A stretch of 8,114 nt of DNA from JAJPJX01 sp964568355 (GTDB lineage: Bacteria > Acidobacteriota > Terriglobia > Bryobacterales > Bryobacteraceae). Positions within the stretch are counted from its first letter, which is position 1, and the number at the start of each line of letters is the position of its first letter. Both the position numbers and the translations under genes were made by a program. The stretch covers positions 1-8,114 of the forward strand of contig CAZMRK010000847.1 in assembly GCA_964568355.1 (NCBI GenBank). The letters run 5' to 3'. This document shows positions 1 through 5,087 of the stretch, one piece after another. Below the pieces are notes generated by a model that worked only from the letters and a program-made list of their open reading frames with translations, was not told the DNA's origin and searched no databases.

Positions 1-1
1 C

Positions 2-178
2 CCCGTAGCCTATCTTGCCTACCGCTGTTAAGCCGCACATCACTCCGGCGTCAGGCGGATCAACAGATTCGCGCCCGTCACCGACGCGTCCATTCGCGCC
101 CGCCTGCATCCTCTCTACCGCGACAAAATCCTGGCCGCCGACCTCCGCGCGCAGAGAATTACCGATTTCGGACGGCTT
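2..178 (+). other. Interrupted 5' coding part of the beta-helix gene
   Basis: Read in the frame of the downstream beta-helix gene, codons from about position 62 to the GTG at 179 look like real protein: FAPVTDASIRARL, then ILAADLRAQRITDFG. This is the fold-entry region I associate with this family (SGG...F.PVTDA.I..RL...vL.aDL...GI.DFG). There is no ATG, GTG or TTG in this frame between the stop TAA at 29-31 and 179, so a start at 179 would cut through a conserved segment. Before the stop the same frame reads PVAYLAYR. Between about 26 and 60 the neighbouring frame reads VKPHITPASGG, which fits the expected link to the SGG motif. I infer two compensating single-base indels, from sequencing error or real decay, in a gene that begins left of the window. 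Confidence 0.6.
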
Positions 179-1792
179 GTGCCGCGAGGCTTCGGCCTCT
201 CCGCTCCGGCGGCTCTCGAGTTATTCTGCAACGGCCGTCCCATGCCCCTGGCGCGGTGGCCCAACGAAGGCTTCGTCAAAATCGCCGGTCTGCCGGCCGG
301 AGAGGCCGCCAAAATCAAAGACATCCACTCTACCGGCTCGCAAACCGGCCGCTTCGTCTACGCCGAAAGACGCCCCGAACGCTGGTCGAACGCCCGCGAC
401 ATCTGGGTACACGGCTACTGGCGCTACGATTGGGCCGATAGCTACGCTCCCGTCCGCTCTATCGACACCGAAGCCCGCCAGATCATCACCGAAGGCTCTC
501 CGGGGACCTACGGAATCGCCCCGGGCCAGCGCTACTATTACCTCAACATCCTCGAAGAGCTGGACCGGCCTGGCGAGTGGTACCTCGACCGCCAAAGCGG
601 CATTCTCTACTTCTGGCCTCCAGATCCACCAGACTCCCGCCCGATCACCGTCTCCCTGCTCGAAGGGCCGCTCATTTCGCTCACCGGCGTTTCCGACGTT
701 ACCCTGTCCGGCTTCGTGCTTGAAGAGGGCCGCGGCAACGGCGTCGAAATACAAGGCGGAGCCCGCAACCTCATCGCCGGCTGCACGCTGCGCAATCTCG
801 GCAACTATGCCGTCGTAATCCGCGGCGGCACCGGCCACGGCATCCTCAGCAACAATATCTATGCCACCGGCGACGGCGGAATCCAGCTTCACGGCGGCGA
901 CCGGAAGACCCTCGAACCCGGCCGCCACTATGCCCGCAACAATCACATCCACCACTTCGACCGCTGGACCAGCACCTATTGCCCCGCGGTCCTCGTTACC
1001 GGCGTGGGCAATGAGGTCGCACACAACCTCATTCACGACAGCCCGCACAACGCCATCCAGATCTCCGGCAACGACCACGTCATCGAATTCAACGAAATTC
1101 ACCACGTCGCCCTGGAGACCGGCGACGTCGGCGCATTTTACATCGGCCGCAACTGGACCGAGCGCGGCAACATCGTCCGCTACAACTTCTTTCACCACAT
1201 CGGTGGTCCCGGGCGTGATGTGCGCGTCGTCTATCTGGATGATTGCGCCAGCGGCGTCACCGTATTCGGCAATCTCTTCTACCAGGCCACCCAGGGAGTC
1301 ATCATCGGCGGAGGCCGTGACAATCAAATCCGCAACAACATCTTCATCGATACCGAGCCGGGCGTGCGTATCGACGATCGCTGCATCGCGAAGCGTGAGG
1401 TCTGGCGCAACATGGTCTATGGGCAGATGAAGGCCAGCAAGGAAGCCATCGGCGAGAGTATCGATCTCTATCGCCGCCGCTATCCGGCGCTCGCCGCGGT
1501 AGAACCTTACTACGCTGCCGGGGAAGGAGTGCCGCCGGAAGGAAACTCCATTACTCACAACTTATCTGTGGGAGCAACCTGGCTGTCGTTTCATCTGGAA
1601 CGGTCCGAAGATCAAAAACTCTTCGCTCTTCGCGACAACCTGATCGATCCTTCCGTGCCGTTCGCCGACCCGGCGCGCCTCAACTTTGCCATCCCGGCAG
1701 ATGCCGCCATCTATCACTCTGGATTCCAGCCGGTACCGGTTGGCAAGATCGGACTCTTTTCCGACCCTTACCGCCAGGCGTTAATGCCGTAG
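179..1792 (+). CDS. Right-handed parallel beta-helix protein, GH141-like carbohydrate-active enzyme (5' end incomplete)
   Basis: This is probably a secreted polysaccharide-degrading or polysaccharide-binding protein. It has 537 codons from GTG at 179, but homology-like sequence continues upstream, so 179 is likely not the true start and any signal peptide lies off the window. Residues 13-31 (LELFCNGRPMPLARWPNEGF) and 119-147 (NILEELDRPGEWYLDRQSG followed by ILYFWPP) are the beta-sandwich entry motifs common in this family. Residues about 170-395 are a run of beta-helix coils rich in N-x-I/V-x ladders, such as NNHIHH, HNLIHDSPHNAI, FNEIHHV, RYNFFHHI and RNNIFID. The block LHGGDRKTLEPGRH and the acidic ALETGDVGAFY (residues 311-321) could line an active cleft. 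The C-terminal IGLFSDPYR looks like an intact family end. GH141 assignment is from memory of that family; a polysaccharide lyase or epimerase is also possible. The gene overlaps the convergent methyltransferase gene by 25 bases. Confidence 0.85.
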   Translation: MPRGFGLSAPAALELFCNGRPMPLARWPNEGFVKIAGLPAGEAAKIKDIHSTGSQTGRFVYAERRPERWSNARDIWVHGYWRYDWADSYAPVRSIDTEARQIITEGSPGTYGIAPGQRYYYLNILEELDRPGEWYLDRQSGILYFWPPDPPDSRPITVSLLEGPLISLTGVSDVTLSGFVLEEGRGNGVEIQGGARNLIAGCTLRNLGNYAVVIRGGTGHGILSNNIYATGDGGIQLHGGDRKTLEPGRHYARNNHIHHFDRWTSTYCPAVLVTGVGNEVAHNLIHDSPHNAIQISGNDHVIEFNEIHHVALETGDVGAFYIGRNWTERGNIVRYNFFHHIGGPGRDVRVVYLDDCASGVTVFGNLFYQATQGVIIGGGRDNQIRNNIFIDTEPGVRIDDRCIAKREVWRNMVYGQMKASKEAIGESIDLYRRRYPALAAVEPYYAAGEGVPPEGNSITHNLSVGATWLSFHLERSEDQKLFALRDNLIDPSVPFADPARLNFAIPADAAIYHSGFQPVPVGKIGLFSDPYRQALMP

Positions 1793-2337
1793 TCCGGCTG
1801 CGGAACGATTGTCCATAGGTAAAGAGAGCTACCGTGGGTCTTGATCTGCCGGTCGGCCTTCCAATCCCCCATGTCGAAGGTATTGGAGACTACGCGCGCG
1901 CCCGGCCGCAGCTCATGCTGGAGCTTTGGCCGCAGCACCAGGTTGATCTCGGGGAACAGGTAGAGCATCACGACGGTTGCATTGTGAAGGTCCGTATCCA
2001 ACAGGTCTTGCTGCCGAAACTCCACCAGGTGCTGGACACCGGCACGGCGGGCGTTGGCCCGCGCTTGGGCGACCCGTTGGGGATTGATATCCACTCCCAG
2101 CCCGTGTGTGCCGAACCGCCGTGCTGCGGCGATCAAAATGCGGCCGTCACCACACCCGAGGTCGTAGACCATATCGCCTCGCGATACATGTGCCAGATTC
2201 AGCATCTCACCGACGACGTCCCAGGGAGTGGGCACATAGGGAGGCTGTATGGGAATTTGAGAAGGTGCTGGCCCGGCAGCCAGAATACCTGGGACCAAAA
2301 AACTGGCCGTAAGGAATAATAGAATTCGGGGTCCCAA
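1768..2337 (-). CDS. Class I SAM-dependent methyltransferase, FAM173/ATPSCKMT-like, with N-terminal export-type segment
   Basis: 189 residues. A seven-beta-strand methyltransferase core is clear: motif I YDLGCGDGRI (residues 58-67), the acidic end of strand 2 at D83 (GVDIN), and a D111 motif (RQQDLLDTDL). The stretch PPYVPTPWDVVGEML (32-45) followed by a DLG-GDGR motif recalls the family that includes the eukaryotic lysine methyltransferases FAM173A/B, which modify the adenine nucleotide translocase and ATP synthase subunit c. The bacterial substrate is unknown. Residues 5-20 are hydrophobic after R4, with A20/A21 as possible signal peptidase I positions; there is no lipobox cysteine. The start is TTG at 2337: no ATG or GTG lies between the upstream in-frame stop (2386-2388) and it. 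A second TTG at codon 14 would remove the hydrophobic segment. No good Shine-Dalgarno is visible. It lies 95 bases after the GMC gene, possibly its last operon partner. Confidence 0.85.
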   Translation of the reverse strand: MGPRILLFLTASFLVPGILAAGPAPSQIPIQPPYVPTPWDVVGEMLNLAHVSRGDMVYDLGCGDGRILIAAARRFGTHGLGVDINPQRVAQARANARRAGVQHLVEFRQQDLLDTDLHNATVVMLYLFPEINLVLRPKLQHELRPGARVVSNTFDMGDWKADRQIKTHGSSLYLWTIVPQPDYGINAWR

Positions 2338-2345
2338 ATCCCAGG
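2288..2345. repeat. Inverted repeat enclosing the methyltransferase TTG start
   Basis: TGGGACC at 2290-2296 is the exact reverse complement of GGTCCCA at 2330-2336, and the overlapping CCTGGGA at 2288-2294 matches TCCCAGG at 2339-2345. In the minus-strand mRNA one downstream arm (GGTCCCAGG) could pair with either of two upstream arms, one of which includes the TTG start codon. The loops are long (33 and 44 bases), so folding is uncertain. Pairing is seen in the sequence; any effect on translation is inference. Confidence 0.4.
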
Positions 2346-2432
2346 TTACAACGTTTTCGCCCCCGGCTGCCGTGCGGAGCCGTACTTACTCAGTGGTGGA
2401 ACAGAACCGCGCGTGTAAGCAAGCGGACAAAC

Positions 2433-4076
2433 TTAGTGCTCCCGAACGATGTTCGCCGCCACCCAATAGGCCAGAGCCTGAATGGTAAGGGAGGGATTCG
2501 ATCCGCCGGGATTTCCTAGTAAGCTGCCATCCGCTACATAAACGTTTTCGATTCCGTGCACGCGTCCCGTCCGATCCGTGACCGAAGAGCGTGCGTCTTT
2601 ACCCATCCGGCAACTGCCCAACTGATGCGTCGAGATCCCCGCTTCGGACTCGCGCTGTACATGCGCTTTTACCACCGTGTGCGCGCCGGCTTCGCGCAGC
2701 AACTCCTCGCAGCGATCCACCATGAACTGCTCCTCGTCGGCATTTCGCGCGTGTTGCTTGTACGTAATCCGGCTCACTGGAACCCCGTGCGCGTCGCGCA
2801 CCTCCGGGTCCACATCCACGCGATTGTCATGCTTCGGGTGGGTGTGGCAGGTGGCATAAAGCCACAGGGATCGCAGGAAATATTTCCGGTAGAACGCCTT
2901 CAGCGGCTCTCCATAAGCTGCGGTTCCCTCTGGCAGAGCAATCCGATGAATAAATGCCAGCGGAGGCCGGGTGTGATAGTTGCTCAAAATGCCGCCCAGC
3001 CGCCCGGCTCCCTCCCGGCGGAACTGGAACTCATCCACGGCAAAACAGACGCCAGGACCGGTCTCGTCTGTCACCACCTCGTCGAATAGTCCATAGGTAA
3101 ACAATCCGCCGTCATTTTCAATGTTTCTCCCGACCTGGTCGTGCTCGTTGCCGATCCCCCGCGGAAAGAACTTAGACTTTGAATTGAGCAGCAGGCGCGG
3201 TGTCTCGGTGGCCGAGGCGCAAACCACCACCACCCGTGCTTGAATCTTTTCCCATTGCTCCGACCCGGCCGTCTGGCAGATCACACCGTCTGCCCGGCCG
3301 TGATCGTCCACGGAAATCTCCCGGACGAACGTGTGCGGCATCACCTGGCAGTGTCCCGTGGCCACTGCTTCAGGAATCACACTTACCAGCGTCGAGGACT
3401 TTGCGCCCACCTCGCAACCGAAGCCATTGCAGTAAGAGCAGCGGACGCAGGCTGGACGGCCGCGGTAAGGCTGGGAGAGGATCGCCAGCGGCGTGTGAAA
3501 CGGATGCCAACCCAGCCGGCGCGCAGCCGGCGCCAGAACCGCGGCCTCCTTGTTATCGGAAAGCGGCGGCAGCGGAAGCGATTTGCGCCGCGGCGGTCCG
3601 AACGGTTGCGCATCTCCGCTCACGCCCAGCTCATATTCGGCCTTTTCATAGTAGGGCTCGAGCTCCTCATAGGTCAGCGGCCAATCTTCCAGGTTGGCTC
3701 CCGAGACGGCCCCCAGCAGGCTCCGCAGGCGAAACGTCTCCGGCCGGAACCGCCAGGCCATAGCGCCGTAGTACACCGACCCGCCGCCCACACAGGACGG
3801 CAGCGTAGCATGAAATGCCTCACGTGGACGCACGACGCGCGCCGGCTGATCTACCCTGGCGCGCACGGTACGCACATCGGTAGGATCCGGACCGAAGGGC
3901 ACATTTCCCTGCCCCGTCACCCACGCATCGCGCGTCTCCAGATGGCCGAAACTCTTGAGCCAGGGACCGCGCTCGATCAGCGCTACACGCCAGCCTGCCT
4001 GCGCCAATTCCTTGGCAATGATTCCCCCACCGGCGCCCGCGCCGGCCACTACGGCATCCACACCTGAGATCGTCAT
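2433..4076 (-). CDS. GMC-family FAD-dependent oxidoreductase with four-cysteine motif (gluconate dehydrogenase large-subunit type)
   Basis: 547 residues, near full length for the bacterial GMC group that contains gluconate 2-dehydrogenase and FAD-glucose/fructose dehydrogenase large subunits. These oxidise an alcohol group of a sugar, polyol or other alcohol. The N-terminal dinucleotide fold AGAGAGGG (11-18) with E35 (LIERG) binds FAD. CVGGGSVYYGAM (95-106) is the typical second FAD contact. The C-terminal STHQLGSCRMG and GNPGGSNPSLTIQALA place the catalytic pair at H484 and N527. Residues 210-221 contain C-x2-C-x2-C-x4-C, a likely iron-sulfur or metal site. No signal peptide is seen, and no small subunit or cytochrome c gene is adjacent, so the electron acceptor and location are unknown. 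The start is ATG at 4074-4076 with no clear Shine-Dalgarno, 27 bases after the lysR stop, so co-transcription with lysR is likely. The substrate cannot be read from sequence. Confidence 0.93.
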   Translation of the reverse strand: MTISGVDAVVAGAGAGGGIIAKELAQAGWRVALIERGPWLKSFGHLETRDAWVTGQGNVPFGPDPTDVRTVRARVDQPARVVRPREAFHATLPSCVGGGSVYYGAMAWRFRPETFRLRSLLGAVSGANLEDWPLTYEELEPYYEKAEYELGVSGDAQPFGPPRRKSLPLPPLSDNKEAAVLAPAARRLGWHPFHTPLAILSQPYRGRPACVRCSYCNGFGCEVGAKSSTLVSVIPEAVATGHCQVMPHTFVREISVDDHGRADGVICQTAGSEQWEKIQARVVVVCASATETPRLLLNSKSKFFPRGIGNEHDQVGRNIENDGGLFTYGLFDEVVTDETGPGVCFAVDEFQFRREGAGRLGGILSNYHTRPPLAFIHRIALPEGTAAYGEPLKAFYRKYFLRSLWLYATCHTHPKHDNRVDVDPEVRDAHGVPVSRITYKQHARNADEEQFMVDRCEELLREAGAHTVVKAHVQRESEAGISTHQLGSCRMGKDARSSVTDRTGRVHGIENVYVADGSLLGNPGGSNPSLTIQALAYWVAANIVREH

Positions 4077-4103
4077 GATTTGGTTTTGGCAGGTAAAGCT
4101 ATT

Positions 4104-4991
4104 CTACTCCCGCAGCCCCGTTACCTCGGTCACGATCTCCAGAAAGGATTGCAGCACGGGTGACAGATCTTCTTTGCGCCACGCCACCGCCAGCTCCACT
4201 TTCGGAAAGGTCCCCAGCAGAGGCCGGTATACCAGCCCTTTGCGCCGGAGGTTCTGCAAGGAGGCCGGGACCAAAGCCACACCCACCCCCGCTGCCACCA
4301 GGCTGACGATCGCCTGCATCTGCGCCTCAAGCGCAATATGCGGGCTGAAACCCGCCTTCAGATAAACGCCCAGGAGCTGATCGTAAAGGCTCGGCGCCAG
4401 CTCTCTTGGAAACAGGATGAACTGATCGTCCGAAAGTGCCCGCAGCGGTACCCGGCTCCGGCGCGCCAGAGGATGCGATTGGGGCAGCGCCGCCACCCAC
4501 GGCTCTTTCGAAATAATGCGCACATTCAGATCGTGATCGTCCACCGGTGGGCGTAGAAAGCTCACCTGGATACGGCCATTGCGCAGCCACTCCAATTGCT
4601 GCACGATCGGCAGCTCATGCAAGGTGAGGCGCACTTCGCTGAAGCGCTCCCGAAATACCCGGATCACATCCGGAAAGACACCATAGAGCGACGAGGTCAC
4701 AAACCCCGCCACCAGGCTGCCGCTATCTCCGCGCGCAGCCAGTTGCGCCGCTCGTACAGCTTCGTGGGCGCTGCCCAGGGTCAGCCGTGCATGCTCCAGA
4801 AACGCCGCTCCCGGAGCCGTCATACGTACCCGCCGCTTCGTGCGCTGCAACAGGGGAACTCCCAGTTCCTCCTCCAGCCGCCGGGTCTGCTGGCTCAGCG
4901 CCGGCTGTGCGATGTGCAGCCGCTCGGCCGCACGGCCGAAGTGCAGTTCCTCAGCGAGGACCACGAAATAACGCAGGTGCCGGAGTTCCAT
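4104..4991 (-). CDS. LysR-type transcriptional regulator (aromatic-responsive CatM/BenM/CbnR-like group)
   Basis: 295 residues, the usual LysR length. The N-terminal winged helix-turn-helix is textbook: MELRHLRYFVVLAEELHFG, then AAERLHIAQPALSQQTRRLE (21-40) and LGVPLLQRTKRRV (43-55). The rest is a periplasmic-binding-protein-like effector domain in two lobes (about 91-290), with LYGVFPDVIRVFRERF, LTLHELPIVQQLEWLRNG and AIVSLVAAGVGVALVPASLQ. These wordings resemble the aromatics-like LysR effector domain, so a small aromatic or organic acid ligand is plausible but unproven. The start is the ATG at 4989-4991; no Shine-Dalgarno is seen, and a possible -10 lies so close that the mRNA may be leaderless. 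It is divergent from the RND pump gene and followed after 27 bases by the GMC oxidoreductase gene. A palindromic operator sits 9 bases upstream of its start, suggesting autoregulation together with control of the pump. Confidence 0.95.
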   Translation of the reverse strand: MELRHLRYFVVLAEELHFGRAAERLHIAQPALSQQTRRLEEELGVPLLQRTKRRVRMTAPGAAFLEHARLTLGSAHEAVRAAQLAARGDSGSLVAGFVTSSLYGVFPDVIRVFRERFSEVRLTLHELPIVQQLEWLRNGRIQVSFLRPPVDDHDLNVRIISKEPWVAALPQSHPLARRSRVPLRALSDDQFILFPRELAPSLYDQLLGVYLKAGFSPHIALEAQMQAIVSLVAAGVGVALVPASLQNLRRKGLVYRPLLGTFPKVELAVAWRKEDLSPVLQSFLEIVTEVTGLRE

Positions 4992-4999
4992 CTCGCCAA

Positions 5000-5028
5000 A
5001 TAATAAGTCTGGCTTATTACTCTATCAC
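5000..5028 (-). promoter_or_regulatory. Possible lysR promoter (minus strand)
   Basis: On the minus strand TATTAT (5000-5005) matches the -10 consensus at five of six bases, and GTGATA (5023-5028), 17 bases away, matches the -35 at four of six. Transcription would begin about at 4993, almost at the ATG, giving a leaderless message and explaining the lack of a Shine-Dalgarno. The -10 lies inside the palindromic operator. Prediction by eye only. Confidence 0.35.
5001..5019. promoter_or_regulatory. LysR-type operator, strong recognition site (RBS)
   Basis: TAATAAG-TCTGG-CTTATTA is a perfect inverted repeat with 7-bp arms and a 5-bp spacer. Its core is ATAA-N7-TTAT with a symmetric T-N11-A, closely similar in layout to the ATAC-N7-GTAT boxes known for BenM/CatM-type regulators. 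It lies in the 96-base gap between the divergent lysR and RND genes. Binding here would cover the proposed lysR -10 and sit near -64 of the proposed RND promoter. Confidence 0.7.
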
Positions 5029-5033
5029 GCTGG

Positions 5034-5065
5034 CGTATTGGACTCTTATCATTCCTCGCAATACG
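5034..5065. repeat. Inverted repeat CGTATTG-N18-CAATACG across the RND promoter
   Basis: CGTATTG at 5034-5040 and CAATACG at 5059-5065 are exact reverse complements separated by 18 bases. The left arm overlaps the proposed -35 and the right arm overlaps the proposed -10 of the RND gene. It may be a second regulator site or part of the LysR contact region, or a chance match. Confidence 0.45.
5035..5049. promoter_or_regulatory. Weak LysR activation site (ABS)
   Basis: GTAT-N7-TTAT keeps the T-N11-A spacing (T5036, A5048) and the TTAT right half of the strong site. Its centre (5042) is 32 bp from the strong site centre (5010), about three DNA turns, so both lie on the same face. It overlaps the proposed -35 of the RND gene, as activation sites of LysR regulators usually do. 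Weak match; position is the main support. Confidence 0.4.
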
Positions 5066-5067
5066 AT
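5038..5067 (+). promoter_or_regulatory. Possible promoter of the RND gene
   Basis: TTGGAC (5038-5043; three of six to consensus) and TACGAT (5062-5067; four of six) are separated by 18 bases. A start near 5074 would leave a leader of about 14 bases containing the Shine-Dalgarno. The weak -35 fits an activator-dependent promoter. Prediction by eye. Confidence 0.4.
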
Positions 5068-5074
5068 GGTGATC

Positions 5075-5080
5075 AAAAGG
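5075..5080 (+). promoter_or_regulatory. Ribosome binding site of the RND gene
   Basis: AAAAGG ends 7 bases before the ATG at 5088. It is the clearest Shine-Dalgarno in the window and fixes the start of the pump gene. Confidence 0.55.
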
Positions 5081-5087
5081 CCAAATC

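Noticed and set aside
15..818. Plus-strand frame of 267 codons overlapping the beta-helix gene
   Set aside because: S/T/P/A-rich out-of-frame reading. Only its first dozen or so codons (to about 60) look meaningful, as part of the frameshifted 5' end.
221..1558. Long open minus-strand frame (445 codons) opposite the beta-helix gene
   Set aside because: It is A/V/D/G-rich with no recognisable domain and mirrors the codon bias of the clearly real plus-strand gene; a shadow frame of GC-rich DNA.
2364..2382. GC-rich hairpin (CGGCT/AGCCG arms) between the GMC and methyltransferase genes as a terminator
   Set aside because: Only a 5-bp stem and no T-run follows on either strand; not enough for an intrinsic terminator.
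2338..2432. Small gene or RNA in the 95-base GMC-methyltransferase gap
   Set aside because: No start with ribosome site, no structured RNA pattern and no promoter could be supported.
3240..4067. Plus-strand frame of 275 codons opposite the GMC gene
   Set aside because: No domain, antisense to a complete oxidoreductase with all expected motifs.
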